Part shown: positions 23,301 through 38,300 of the stretch, in pieces | Numbering within the stretch: the stretch's first letter is position 1 | Layout: each line of letters opens with the position of its first letter | DNA from: Nautilus pompilius | Taxonomy: Eukaryota; Mollusca; Cephalopoda; Nautilida; Nautilidae | Reading direction: 5' to 3' | Length of the DNA: 64,000 nucleotides | Assembly (NCBI GenBank): GCA_018389105.1 | Contig: JACATO010000311.1 | Coordinates: 2,438,001 to 2,502,000 of the forward strand | Program-made: the position numbers and the translations under genes | Notes under the pieces: generated by a model | The model's database searches: none | Seen by the model: only the letters and a program-made list of their open reading frames with translations | Told to the model about the DNA's origin: nothing

Positions 23301-26300
23301 CAAAGTAGACAGGTTTTACTTTAGTAATAGAGGAAAAAGAGTGCAAAATTTCCATCATATTTCAGTTAAATTTTCACGTAAGCTCATACCAGAGAGCTTT
23401 ATCATAGGGACATGTTTAGTTGTGTAATCAATTATAAATTGGCTTATTTATTTACTTTCAGCTTAACTTTTAATTGCATGCAAGTTGTGGCCATAACTGC
23501 TGATTCACCAATAAACACACCATATAATCAGTCCTATTTATTTGCACACACAGTTACATGAACATAAGTATACAATTGTTAGAAATTCCATATATGTAAA
23601 ACTAAATATACTTTCAAAATTATAAGAAAAAGATTTGTTTCTTTTATCAATTCTTTTATCGGTTCATCCACAATTATTCAGAGAGAGAGGAGAGGAGAAA
23701 GGGAGAGAGATTTTTGTTTACTTCCCTGTTTTTCGAAACAAAGCTAGCTCATCAGCCCACTATCACCACCAATCATTCTAGCAAACAAGCTTGGACAGTT
23801 TTTTTTTTAGTACTCTTGCATTCTTCAGAAGTGGCAACACTTTGTCAGCTACAAGTGGACCACCATACCTTGATTTCCCCAGTGTGCTCTTCACAGCAAG
23901 ACAGCAAATCTTTCAGCAGTAACTGGTATTTGGTAATCCGCTGCACTGGTTTGATCAGAAAAGATGCAATTGGCTCGTTCAGTTTGTGTTTCTGCTGTAT
24001 CTCCTAGAAAGAAAAATAAAAGGCAAAAATAAGTGATTTCATGGAGAAACTACTTCAGTGAAACCAGGAAAGTGAGAATTACTGCCCCCGACTGAGATGA
24101 ATGAGTGGATCTGATCAGTCAGTGTCAACTGAAGCTAATAAAATCATCTCATAATTCCTACAGCAGCAGCAGATCTTCTCCTAGAAAAAACAGACTGGCA
24201 GGATGCTTTACTGAACTGAAGTCTCAGATAAATTTACAAGTAATGCAAAGCTCTAGTGGCTAGGTTAATGGTATCTAAGGCCAAGCAGAAAATAGACTGA
24301 TGTCTACATGGACTCCAATTACACAACCTTAATCTTCCTTCATCAGCAAAATCTTAATACAATAATTTTGTAATCAAGTTCAATTCAAAAACTCTTGGCA
24401 AAGACACCACAATATCTATCACAGAGTATAAAAACTTCAATAATTAATTCTGTAAAGCCTAAAATATCTATTTAAAACTGCATTAAAATGTCATTTAATC
24501 AAATGTGTAAGGGAAGTAATTGTAGCTAACCAACTAAAACAACAATATTCTACCAATATCAATTAATCTGTCTTAGCAACAATTACCTCCCTTACATTAT
24601 ATTGATGAACTGTTAACCAGTGGTACTTGGTTGAAAATCCCATCATTTGTGCGCAAAAAAAAAATCAAAACAGATTTTATTTTATGAAATGATCGATTTG
24701 GATGCAAAATTAAGATAAATATATGAAAGCAGCATAAAAATATCCAGAAATAGCATACTGCTATCTTTGTTTTAGCCTGGTGGAATGCAGAGAAGGACCA
24801 TAATAGAAGGTGGCGCCAACAAGTCTGGAACGATCTTTCCTCTCCTTTCGATAAGACGGGTGGGCCTGGAGGTTTGGCTTTTTTGTTAACCACTATCAAA
24901 TACAGGTAAAACTGGTATGAAACCATCAGCATGTGGCCATACAAACACCAAACACATGAATGGAGAGGATGTGGCTGGCAGCGACATCCCACACTTGTCA
25001 CTCCCCTCCTCTTAGTCTCTCTCTGAATCATCAAATCACCTCATAATATTCTTCTTCATTTTCCACACCAGATGATGCACTTGAGAGTAAGTATTTCTTC
25101 TTATCACTTAGATTATCCAACATTTTTTGAAATTTCCTGCAGGGTCAGTATGCTTTATACAAAGTGAGGTATCACCCTGAGAGGTTGAGGGATGTGCATC
25201 ATCCACGACGATTAATAAGGTACTGAGAGAACCAGGAAATTTTCTTGTACTCATCAGGCAACAGTAATGACCTTCATGAGCCTCTGTTATTGTTACCATA
25301 AATTAGTTTGGAATTTATTCAGAGACATAGAAAAGTTGAATCATCATGTAATGATGGCCACCATTTACAGGTTAAGTGGCATACTAAAAGGTAGTTTGAA
25401 TATTTAGTGGCTTTGCCAAAAATTACTTCATTATTTTAGTTGTAACATATTGTGGCATCTTTGCCAAGATTTTTGGAAATTAAAAAATTAATCAGTGTAC
25501 TGTATCAACACATGATTGTACTACAGAGCATTTCATTTTTACACATGAGATGCAATTCCATCACATGCTATTTGAATTTTATACCCAGATTTTCCTGTTT
25601 TCATAATTATTTCCAATACTGTATGTGAACAGTGCATGGGGGTGTAATTCTATGCTAGCTATTCATTAGATTATCTCTCTCACAGGCTGTGCTGAAATGC
25701 TGTTTACTTAGTATCTGAAATTTTAAAGTGGTGTTTGTCAAGAACGTACAGATCTGTCCAAGTGTTAACTCGCAGGCCTATAATTTCAAAAGATGTAGTC
25801 AAGTAACATAGAACAATTTCTTTCTGTGGTGACCAACACAATGAATCTTAGTGTCCACTGCTTGTTTGCAACTGTTGTGCTTGCCAACATGTTAACAAAG
25901 TGGGAACTTTCCATGCAGGTTCATCATCTGATGAACTGCTGTCAAAAGACAGCATTCAGCAATAGATAAGTAAAACTCAGTAAAGAACAAAAACAGTCCC
26001 ACAAATTTGAAGAACATTCCACTAAAATCCTTTTGGCAAGGAAACAGTTACACAGTATTAGCAATTATCACTATAAAGTTGATAGATTTTATAGGGTTAC
26101 TATGATACTCACAAATACTAGAGAAAAAGAATTAATCTAAATTTTATCCATTAATGAAACCCACAAAACACAATGTGAAAGGTTTGGAAAACTGAAAACA
26201 AAATCCAGAGGGGTTTATGATAGCAGAGCCTCCAATCCCAAAGTTTATAAAGATAAATTAAATTAGTTATGTAAAAACAAACAAAAAAAAAAACACAAAA

Positions 26301-29300
26301 CAAAAAACAACAACACATTTCTGAAATAAAGTAAATACACAACAAAGATAGAGCTGGATTTTTGTGTAAACTAAAAAGGTTTCTATCATGTTTTCCAAGT
26401 TAAAAATTTTGGAGTGTTGTCACAAAATATTTTTTTCTCTAGCTTTCCTTCAGTGTTTCTAGATAACTTTGCCTGATCTTTGTTTTACTAGTACTGTATC
26501 AAATATTCCAACAGCTTCATTGTTTTAATATTTGTGATATTTTATTCAACTAATCTTCTCATCAAGCAAATCTCTCAATACTTGTGTACAGTGTTCTCTA
26601 ATGGTGTTTTTTTTTATTAGAAGTTACTAGCTTTTTTGCTGCTACTACAAACATTTAAATAATCTAATCAAACTACCAGCAAAGGGTACTTGTATAAATA
26701 GCAGTCCAGCCATCACTAAAAAAAAAAACAAACACTTTCCAGACTTGTAAACATGCTGCTATATATATATATAACATGTACAAAGCTGATTTCAAACTGC
26801 TTTTGGGAATCTTCTCTGAATTAATGCCAAATTAAATTCTTCTGCCATGTTTGTCATTGTCTACAACTGTAGACCTACCTGATAAGGTTGTGCACCATAA
26901 TTACCACTAATGAGCAATGGCATTTCCATCAAGAAACTATGCCATCATTGTTTCACCTAACAAGATTGGTTCCCAATGAGAAATAAACTTGTTCCCTCAG
27001 TATAGATGACTTGTATTCTAAACATCCAGATTAAAATAATTTTCAACATTACTAAAATATAATAAATAAAAAAAAAAGAATCAATCCCCAAGCTGACAGT
27101 TCTATCCAAGGTTTCTTGTTTTTTTTGAACTTAAGCTGCCTTACAAAAATGTAATCTTTAAAATTCAAAAGGTCAGTGAGTGAATCACTTGCAATTTATT
27201 GTAAAATTTGGCCAAATTTATTGGATTACCAGAATGTAAGAACAATGGTATAGTACTCAAAATGCCTACTGGTCAAGACATGATGCACAGGCCCTCTCAA
27301 CACAGTTGAATACATCCCACCTTCATCCACAGTAAAAGTATGCACATCAAAGACATTTTGTCTGCTGCTAGGTGTGGTGAAGTGCTATTGACATGATGAC
27401 ACTGGTCATCCACAAATCTGGGAACATCTCTCATTGGGCAACAATATTAATGGACTTGGCCATCAACCTTAAGAGAAAACATCCCATTAAACTGATGCAA
27501 AATGTCACCATTCTTGATTATTAGATGATATTGTGAAGATGCACAGGTGTCTTGTTTTCCCAATGTCAAGTTAGTGCACTGTCTGACCATCTGAGATGCT
27601 AAGTTGGACCCTGAGTTTAATCTCTAACTGAGATAGATGAATGGAGGAAGTTACACTTAGATGTTTTTTGCTGTTGTTTTTTTAGCTAAATTGTAAAAGA
27701 TTCTAAGTAGGAGAAAAAAATTTAGCATTGGTAATGGCCCCAAGACACGACTAACTATTCAAAAAAAAACCTTCTGCACATTTATAGCATCAGAGTTACA
27801 AGTGTAACATAAGAGAACTCAAGACCTATTGTATTATAAAGTACTTTGATCTAACTCTAGACTTTTCACTAATGTTAAATCCATTAACTTGTATGCCAAA
27901 TATCACATCATCTCTGTCCAAAAATTCCTTCAAACATGCGTACATCTCTCCCTCCCTCTGTTCTGAATTCACCTGTTTTACATGACAAACTGAAAAATTA
28001 CTTCCTGTAATCTGTAGATAAAATTAAAAAATGAGACTAGTTTCAACAAAACAAGAAAGTACCAAACTCTGGGCAAGAGACTGGGAAATCCTCTGCAGAT
28101 CAATAAATGCATCTAATAAACATCATAACCTGAAAATAACAAAAGGAGAGCCAGCTTACCTCAAAAAACGTGCCAGCATGTTCAACCAACATCTGGTTAG
28201 AGTCTGGCTTGCTCTTACAATAAGTTACATAGAAAGAGAACTTTTCAGCCTGAAAGCAGAGAAAACAAATGTCAACAGTTTCCTGTCTCAGCATTCAATG
28301 TACATGCACAACAAAACAAAAATGTAAGTAGATAAAAACAAAATGGAGAAAACAGAAAAGAAAGGACTCGAGTAGCCATATCTATTTCTCAAAGTTCATT
28401 GATGTTCTTAGCCATTAGTTGAAAAAACTGTAGGCACTCCATTCATAAAATGTCAGCAATATACAATACTAATGCAAATTTGGAAATAAATTTTACAGAA
28501 ACTCCCAATGTACGTAAATAGATAGCATACTTGTGTGTCTACAGTTAGTGAAATATATTCTTAAGTATGACCCCCACTGACCAACATTATATTGCTAAAT
28601 ATAGGTAGAACATTAAACAAAGGCTCTGGAATAGTATCTAGTTTAACAGTTAATAAAAGACTAAGGTTGCTGTTTTAAAAATTTATATGCTGTCAGATTT
28701 TCTCAGCACTAATCAGGCTTGCTGTTCTACTCCACAGCTGACCAAGATCAACACACAAGCAGCAGATGATTATGCAATTCAGTTGGATCAGAGGTAAAAG
28801 TGCAGGAGAGAGAGAGAGAACTTTCAGAGACTGGTTTTAAAGCAGAGTGACTGGCACCACTCATTCACTCACCCAAGTCACAAAGCAATGGCCAACATCT
28901 TCAGGCATGGTTTCATACTTTTCTAACTCTTTTAAAAAAATACTGGAAAAAAAAATTTTTTTTTTAATTAGAAGAAAATAAAGTTAAGAACAAAAATGTA
29001 GAGTTTCTTATTAATTCCTTTTAGAATTGACAGCCAACTCAAAAACAAGTCAGCAAACATTCTGAAGAAACACCAGACATCTAAACCTCAAAATCAAAAA
29101 AAAAACAAAAGAAAAAAGATCTGCAACACAAGGGTAGTAAAGAGTTAAATTTAGTGCCAAGTGGGCTATAATAATAGATATGTATGCAACAGAGAGATGA
29201 GTAAACAGTAAAAGGAAGATAGAGAGAAGATGTACAGAAAGAAAGGAAGGAAAAAACAAACAAGATTTTTGTGGTACTTTTTAGTTTTTCATCAACATGT

Positions 29301-32300
29301 CTCACCTGTTATGAAACTCGTAGATTTCCTGCATGTTGCTAAAGATGGTCTTGTGCCTGCTAGCTATGCCAGGAGGAATGTTGTTGTTGGGATTTAGCAT
29401 TTCTCCCAGGTAACACTGCAATAAAAGAAAAACAAGTAAAGCATCACAACTGACTCCATTACTCCTGATTCCACCAGTTCACTCTATGTTAAGTTTCCTA
29501 ATTCCTAATGACTTCATAACATTTCCAACTCTCTCATCTATTCTTTATATTCTATCACTTTCATCTCCTCCCTGATAAATACACTAAGTATCCTGGCTTT
29601 GGTAAATACCTTATTTTCTGATAAGAACAAAATATCACTTCTTTATTACCTTCCTAAGTTTATAGGCAGATCACAGCAGCTTGTCAGTCTGTCCTACATT
29701 ATCAGATTCTGTAGAATAAAATAGTATGCCAGTATCAGGTGGGTTCAGAATAATGGACGATACAGTTGAGGGTTAATTCAAGCATTACACAGCACCTTAT
29801 TAGAAATAAACTAAATAATGAACACATTTTTTTTAAAATTTTCACTTGTCACTGCCATCTTTTTCATTGCAAAGTTGTTAAAATGCAACAAACGTATTTT
29901 TTGCAGTATGCATTTCTATTTTTGGATAGTACAGGTAAAATGAGCTGGTCTTGAATCCATAACTTGTTGGTTGCTAAGTTTTTTGAGTAGATTCTGATCA
30001 ACACTTTAGCGCATTATACCACCAGAGCATTTGCCCTGTTTGGAATAAAAGGAAAAATGTGACATTTTTCCTGTAAGGACTCTCCAGGTAGAAATGAGTC
30101 TCAGTTTGGTTGCAGGCTGTTGATACTTATATAAAACCACTTTAGGTTCAAATAAGTAACCAAATGCTTACTGTTGGTGTTGGTTGAGAATCTGCTTGCT
30201 TAACAAAGGAGTTCGTTGTAGAGATTAATCTACCCATATATCTGGCCTGTTTAGGAACAGTGAACAAGGGTGCCATAGTAATGTTAACAGTATACAGAAC
30301 ACCATCACTCACCCTTACACACACATCCAAGTCCTTCACATATGATCGTTCTGTTTGCAGCAGTTCAGCCATGATAAATCTACAAGAAAGAATTCACAAT
30401 AAAAACACTCCCCCATAGCAGGGACTTTTTTAATTATAGACTGATGGTTATAACTTTCCCAATCACTCCAAGTGTCTACATATGGAAAGTCAAAAAAAAA
30501 TGATGACAGAAAAAGCAATTTTCTTTATTTTTTCAAGCCAGATTCTTTAAATGAAACATAGAAAATTACTATAGCAACAATAACTGCAAAAAGCCAAATC
30601 TTACAAACTAACAAATAATGGTTTTGATGAATCCACTATTACTACAGTGAGTCTAAAACAACACAAAGCTTAAGGGAACAGTTTTGGTTAATTGTTGTAG
30701 TTTTAAGCAAAATTTAATCATGTCCAACTTTAAAAAAAAAAAAAACACTTAGCTGCAATAATCTTCATTCCATCTACTAAAACCACCCTGTATTTTTAAT
30801 GTTAGCTGCTGAAACAAAGCAGCAAAATTTTTTACTGGAGATAAAATGATGGTGAGTGCATGCAAAGCCCTTAAACTCGATCAGTCATTGTCACCATGTA
30901 CCATCCATGATGCAAGGTTTATAGTCCTAGCCAATAGACTAGGGTAAAAGAGTATGCACAAGGTGGGTTTCCATAATCCAACAACACAGGTGTATAAATT
31001 AAATTAATGAAAGTTCCTACTGGAACTCCTATTTTTTTTTTTTTTTTTTTAAGATATGAAAGGAAACCAGAGAGCCCAAAGGAAGAAGAAACCATGCCAA
31101 ACCAAGTCATTCCACTACAGAAATTTAACTCTGAACCCTCAAAGAAAAACTCTTGCAAAAATAAAGCAATGTGAAACAATTGTAAAATTCACATTAGGAT
31201 TAATAAAAAATGAAAGAATTATTTTAATGTGAAAAACAATGCAAACAGGTGCTAATGGATATAAATAGAATATCAAAGATAACTCAATTAACTAAACAAA
31301 TTTTAGCTCTATTATACAAGTCTGTAGTTTGTCGATTCTGAAATATTAACAAGTTCAATAAAAATTTTCCAGATTTTGAGCACTCATAATATACAGAAAC
31401 AACAACAAATATTAGCTTTAGACATTTTACAGAAAACCTGCTAAGAGATTCTTTCAGTTCCTGGCACCATAGATTGTTAAGAATCAGCTAACCTAGAATA
31501 TATACAAATAAAATAAATTACGAGACTGGTTGGTTGTTGTTTCCCTGGCTGGATTAGTCTAGTTATGTAAAATAAAGCATGTAACCCGACAGAATAGCAC
31601 TCACTCTCTCCGCCGTGCAGACTTCCTCTTCTCTTCCGTCAGCTCTTTTGCAGCGTGCTGGAGCTTCTCCTCTAAAGTAGGGTCGCTCTGTCGATCCTCC
31701 TTCTCCCCCTGCAATTGAAACATGTTAAAACAAACTGACATACTGCCATTTTTATTTGTTTTTAAATTACATAAAGCACTAATGTATCATTTTTCCCACC
31801 ACCTTAATGTTACTTTTCTTGCTGCAGCACTGGGTTCTCCAGGTGGGGGACATTTAACTGAACCAGACAACTAGTTAAACGACCAACGTACTATAAAACA
31901 TAAGGTGAACAAAGACCATCTCCTGATTTTTGAGGTTATCATTTGAGACTATCAGAGTTCAAGGAAAGTAATAATACCTCATTCTGCACACCAAGAGTAC
32001 TTTCCAATCTTAACCGGTACTTCTCCATCCTCGACGAGAAGTCTTTGTAACGCTTGTCGACAGCAGCACACCAAGCCATTATGCTGCTGGCATGGATTGT
32101 ACCTTTGGCCACAAACCCATCTGCCAACTGCAATAGCAGTTTGACATTTTCCTTTGTTTCCTAAAACAAGAACACACACCAATGCTGACATATAATGAAA
32201 ACAGAAACCCATTTGAAACCTTATATTGGAAAAAATAATTTCACATGTATGAAATGCCTTTATCCCTTAGAAAGGACAAAATGTAAATAGGAAAAACAAT

Positions 32301-35300
32301 AACAAATATTACCTTTGCTCTGCCCCTGAATTCATAGTGCTCCTTCAGTAAGGCCTCAGTTTCCTGGGGGTTGGCACCAACATGTGTGTGAGTTGATAGA
32401 TAAGCTTCTCCAGAATCATGGATCCATTCTAAAGCCTGCAGAAAAAGACAGAGGTTTACACCTGCACCAGTAGAGACAGTAAACAAGGAAGGGGTACAAC
32501 AAACTAAGTTGTTGGCTTAAAAGTCTAATACAGATTGGTACTATAACTCAATAATTTAATGATACAAATTATTACACATGTCAAAAATACCTCTTCATGT
32601 GCATCCGCATAGGCCCCCCCACTTTTTTTTTTTTTACAAATATAGCCAGAGTAAAGATACCAGGCAAAATTTCATAGCCTCAGTTTTTGTGCATTTTGTT
32701 TTTTTTTTTATTAATTCAAAGTATATTATAAATTTCATTATCAAATAATTAGACCTCAGGCAAACATTAGGTTATTTTTACTGTATCCAACAACTAATTA
32801 CTGTAATTGATGGACATCGCAAAGAATGTATATCATCTCAAAATAAAAACACTCACCATTCATCTTGTAATGGATGTCAAGAGAGAATTTCAAAAATGAT
32901 AATTTGAAAAAAAATATTTTAAATTATTTCAAGTGTTTAAAAAATATATGCAATTTCTAACAGACAAAATTTTTCAGTTCTCATCAACATTTAACAGTTT
33001 CTGCTGCCAGCCATCTAAGTTTTCCTGGTATGAATTAGTGGATTTTGTGAGATTAATTTTGATTCAGGATGAGTTCTTACTTTCATCTTGATAGAGATAA
33101 GCAATGGTATCACACACCCCTCTAACCTATGAATTTCATGATAAATTAAGTCCTATCAAGTAGTCAGACTGGTTGATGAATATTTCAAATGCTAAACCAT
33201 TTGGTTTAGAATTTAATACTTCACTAAACCATTGGGGCTGCATTTTTAGGTTTATATCAAGACCAGCTTGCTAACTTTCCACATTTGGCATTCATATTAA
33301 AGGGAGAATACCCTCTCCTACAATCAGAATTAACCTCATGAAATTAAATCATCCTTATCAGGACAATGGGCAAACAGAAAGAAAAAAAAAAAGAAGCTGT
33401 CTGAAACACTGATAAAAGATTATTTTCTAGTGAATAAAAGTCTGAAGATTTATGTCCAATATAGCAGTAGCACCACCAATATGATTCTGCAAATGAAAAC
33501 ATTTTATAATAAAATAATTTTTCATTTTGTTGCAAATGACAAAATATCCATTTTCTTGGAATCTTTTAAATAAATACATGAATTAATTTTTTTAACTTTC
33601 AAAGACTTATGTCTTCTGATAAAATTAATACTACTAGGTTTTTAGTTAAATATTTCATGTTCAATCATGTCTCAGAAAAAAAAAAAGGAAGAGTATGAAA
33701 GCTGCTGAGACTGTTGCTAGTTTGCAATGAGAAATTAACACATCCTGAACACGTGCAAACAGTGAAGAAGTTCAAAAAGAATTATTGCTCAACTGATAGC
33801 AGCTGCCTAAGCACAATGGTGGCCTTCTCACGCAGGATGCTTGAAAACCAGGTAACTCACCTGCTTGGCACTTTGTTCAAACAGCACATACTGATGACAC
33901 TGCTCCAGTTTCCTCCTCTTCACTGTCCAGTACTCAATCACAACATTCTCCTGCTGCAGTAGCTGATCTAAAGTAGCTACAGGAATAAAAGATAAAAACG
34001 ATTTTATGTTATGTCGAATTTTGTTTCTATTCAGATTTCTGTTTACTTGCCACTCTGTTTGTACAAATAATTTTATGAGTTCAAGGGTAGCTCATTTTTT
34101 TTAAATCTGAAAACCAGGCATAGCCTCACCTGCTTGTTTTTTAATAAGAATTTAACAACAATAAAGCTAACAAAAATTAGCAATCCAAGAAAGATCATGT
34201 GTTCCAATATGTAGCTAAAGGGAAATAACTTGTAATAATAGGGGAGAAAAAAGTAAAAAGTTAGTTGATTTGGCATAAAAATACAAAGCGAAAAGGTACA
34301 CACATTGATTTTTGTAAACTAGGAAAAAATATCTATTTGATACACAATATCTAATATCTCAAAAAGGAGAAAAAAATGACATTTTTTGCTACAGACTTTG
34401 GGGCACATACCTTTAACATGGGACTCTGGACTACGATACTTCACTTGCATTCCCAATGTGTGCAAATTGCGGTTCACATACTTGAGGAATGTCTCAGCTG
34501 TTCGCCGAGCTAAGGTGCAAGCCTGTTGTAAAATACCAAAAGCACTTTTAGTTGCATGAATGCAGAAGTTGGCTAAACAGCAGTATGATAATGGTAAAGA
34601 TCATATAAAAAAGAGAAGGAAAATTAGAAGATTTTTCTAACCTTTCAAAGACCAGAATAGCAAGTATATACTAGAACATTTTGAAGTCAATTTCAGAATT
34701 TTTGCAAGTGTACCATCCAACAATCAGTGAAAGTTGCAGTGTTTTAAGTTTACACTTCACATTAACTGTATTCATATTGATAATTACATTCGTAGTCACA
34801 ACAGAACATCTACAAAATGTTTGACATTAGTTCTGTCAGTAAATCTGTACATATTGTCCAATTTATTCTAGTCGCTTGGGTTCTGAAAACAATAACACTA
34901 TGTATCAACAGTTCATCATGATGTCATACAACAATAGCTGCTGCCAAAGATACACCACCAGAACCTAAGACTTCGTTAAAAATCAGCTACAATCTTCACC
35001 CAGGAAGACTCATTCCAAGAAACTGGAGTACAGCATTGCAGAATGAGAATAAAGACAACTGAAAGTTACCCACCTTAAGAAAAGCCTCTTTCTGTTCATT
35101 GTGTTTATTGATCAGCTGATTTAAATAGCCAGCCTTGTCTGTAGAGTTAGCTTTCTCTGTGCTGCACCAGTCTTCATCACGTTTGTAATCTCTGTCCAAA
35201 CTCTCCAAAACTGACCACACCTATAAAAACAACCAACATCATCATCTTATGTTGACAGCCACAGAAAAAAACAGCTGGCTCAATACATAGAGATTAAAGT

Positions 35301-38300
35301 ATTGACAGAAGTAGTCATTTCAAGACAAGTAGCTAAGATAGCAGACTGAAATGTTCCAAAAGCTACAAGAACTTTAAAAAAAAAAAAAAAATTAATTAAT
35401 TATTACCAGGTCTCAGCCCTGTAGCCAATTCTAGCAATGACCAATAATTTATCAAGAAAACTAAATAGAATCATTAAATTCTGGTCACAGTCTCTTTTCA
35501 AACTTCGTATAAACAATAATGGAACCATAAAAAAGAAAAGAAATTCACCTGCTCTGCAGTTTTGTACCACGTCATGGATGCCATAGCCAGTTTGTACCGT
35601 TCCTCAGCATGATACATCAACTGCTGCCAGGCAAGATTTACACGCTCCGCTAAGGCACGCACCAGCTCCGAGTTGTAGTGCTGACCCTGGATCATGTTCT
35701 CAGCTTTCTGCGTCACTTGGATCACACTGATGTTGGTTTTCTGTGGAAAAGAGTAAACAGAAAACAAAAAAAAGTGGTAATGAAAAGGCAAAAAAAAAAA
35801 GGATATTCTATTTATTAAAGAATAAAAATGTAAGTTGCTACTGGTTAATGGTCTAAGATAAACTAGTCAAATCAGCAAGCTAAATTGCTACAGACTTCTC
35901 TATCCCTTAGGTCAGAAGTGAAGTAACAGAATGTATACCAATTATCCTTTTTTTCTTTTGCCTTTTCAGTAATTTTTCCATTAAAGTCCAATGTTATCCA
36001 GAAAACTGATCCAAAGCTTGCAAACTAACCTGTGAGTGCATGAGAGATTTGAACTCAAATGGTAATTACAAGAAAAATAATTAAATAAACAAAACAAACA
36101 TTGAAATTCAGCTATGAATTGTTTCCACAATTGTTTTCTGAGTAAAAAGCTCATTCCCTGTTGGAAACTGCTCTTGTACCATTTACCAGTACAAAGCCAC
36201 CAAGCCAAGATCACCTAGGTGTTGATGTCAATAGTATTTAAGAACCATGTGACTAAAATACTAACTTTGCTTTTGTCAAAAAATATTTATTATTATATGA
36301 TAATGAAATTGGAAAATAAAATCATGCTTCTGACTTTACCAAAAACTAATACTAGGCAACTTCTGAAGATAAGGCTAGCTTCTTAATTAATATCAAAGTA
36401 TTTGTTAATTCACTGATAAAAAAAAAAGAAAGAAAGAAACCAGATTTGGTTGATTTACAACTTTCTCTTTGTCATTTTTCTGAATGTAGAGAAGCTGCAT
36501 AATAGCTGCTTTCTATGGACCCAATTCTCAGCATGGACTAAGAAGTTTTTTGGATCAGAATCAACAAACAAGATTAACAGATCTGCATGTCCTGCTAATC
36601 CATGAAAGTTACTCATTTAAAAACTTGTGAAAATGTTAAATACTATAAATCCTCCATTTATTAGAAACCACAATTTGTGCAAAGCTAGATAGCCTACAGT
36701 GCTTTTGTAACTGAAAATTAGTTTCAGGAATGCACAAATAAGTCTGTAGCAATCACATTTTCCAGTTTGTAATTCCAATAATTTAACCATCATCATATTA
36801 TTTACATCTTGAATAAAACTTTAAAAAACTTTTTCCAATTGTGTGCTGATAATTAGATTTACTTTAAAATGTTTTTCAGATAAAGTTTTATATTCTAATT
36901 AATTTGTAAGAATCCACAGAAGGCAGGCTCCAAATCTTTACATCATGCTTTCAATACTTAAAAAATAAAAAAAAAAAAAATCAACATAGCATGCAAACCA
37001 GCCTGGCTTAACCATTTCAAAAGTATGTCTATATATTTGTGGGGAGTGAGCATTGTTCTTGAAAGAAACTTTGAAAATGTATATTTACTGGATTTCTGTC
37101 AGAATCATACTCACTGCCTGTAAATATAAGTGCATACTCCTCACATGGTTTTAAAAAACCAACATCGAAAGTTCTGAAAAATCTGTTTAACAAATAGCTA
37201 AATCTGATAGAAAAGAAAACAAAACCATAGGCAAAAAAAACAAACAAACTATTTTTAAAGTTTTCAGACTTTGTCAGGAGATAGTAACAGACTATTCTGG
37301 TCTGCACAACAGCTTTTCAGGTTTCAGCCATAATTTTGTCTCAGAACTTGTCAACAACAGCCACTTATTTAACATTTTTCTTATCACTAACAAATTAAAG
37401 CACATCTAATTTATAAACTTAATGTTTTAAAAAGATTTTAGCCCTGTTACTACTAACAAATCAAGCTACAATTTTAGAAGAGACTCAGAATTCTTTATCT
37501 TAAAGAAAACTTATTACTACAACTATAAAGTAAAGGCTGTGTAAGGAGTTAATGCTCCTGGTATACTGATTTTGTTATAAAATAATTATCTCCTCCTCTT
37601 GGTATCTTCATGTGGTAGAAAGATTAATTGTAAAACTCAACATCATTAATATAAACTAATATAGCATTATCTTTTATCTATACTGATTTCAGAAAGAAAA
37701 AAAAAACCTGTCAACAAAAAAACAGACTAAAGAAATAATGAAAAATCTAAACCTCTCTACCCTGAGTGTCTGCCTTTTATAAATCTATCTCAATGTTTTT
37801 AAAAATCCAATCACCTGATTGATTATAGAGCTTTCCATTCATTAATGCCAGCCATACAATGGCATAGTGAAGGTAAATAGCTTCGAGTCTAGTGTTCTGA
37901 TACTCTACAGGATACAGAGTTAAACATGCCAAAGATACAAGCACAGCTACCTCAATGGCTACCATAAACTGTTCGTGCTCCTTCCGTAGCTGCTCAGCTT
38001 CCATCAGTGAGTTCGGACACATAAAACTTGCTGTCAACATTGATTCCCCATTATGAATCCAGCATATCACCTGAAAAATGTACACAAACACGTTTTTTGA
38101 TAGCAAAGACAAAAAATGAAACCTCAGTTTAAAAATTGTGCACAATTTAACTAGGTGACAGTGGGTTAGCATGTAAATAAAGGTACAGAGGACAGAAAGT
38201 TCCTAAAACTTGTATAACCCTCCATCTGACAAAAAAGCAACTCTAGCCTACTTTTAAGAATATTTGCCCACTTGCTTCCATTAATTTATTCAGCAAAATG

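Larger units (their letters stand above)
19440..23868. other. trio intron (4.4 kb) with a mariner insertion
   Basis: AT-rich intron between exons Q and R. It holds the (TG)n microsatellite at 20316-20350, an A9T9 palindrome at 20610-20627, the mariner at 22087-23137 and a GAGA-rich patch at 23681-23711. No other coding signal seen. Confidence 0.65.
24004..28159. other. trio intron (4.2 kb)
   Basis: AT-rich intron between exons P and Q. A less AT-rich piece at about 24.77-25.3 kb has Ig-like minus-strand frames (listed separately). A Tc1-type tail lies at 25594-25622, a (TA)n run near 26760, and a SINE-like head near 27.6 kb. No other gene recognised. Confidence 0.6.
28250..31604. other. trio introns around exons M, N and O
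   Basis: These introns separate the DH1 exons P, O, N, M and L. They hold an A9T10 palindrome at 28947-28965, a SINE-like head on the minus strand near 29.95-30.02 kb, and a 19-base T-run at 31032-31050. Nothing else recognised. Confidence 0.6.
33977..35548. other. short trio introns around exons G and H
   Basis: Three introns of about 330-550 bases separate exons I, H, G and F. Only AT-rich sequence and an A-run (35374-35389) are seen; no extra exon or repeat. Confidence 0.6.

Noticed and set aside
24597..25034. 145-codon minus-strand open frame as a gene
   Set aside because: No supported start or splice context, and its C-terminal half is translated T-rich sequence. Kept only as part of a tentative Ig-like remnant.
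30308..30313. Alternative donor TGT|GTAAGG in exon M
   Set aside because: Using it would drop two residues from the DH helix relative to the family length; the downstream GTGAG donor keeps the alignment.
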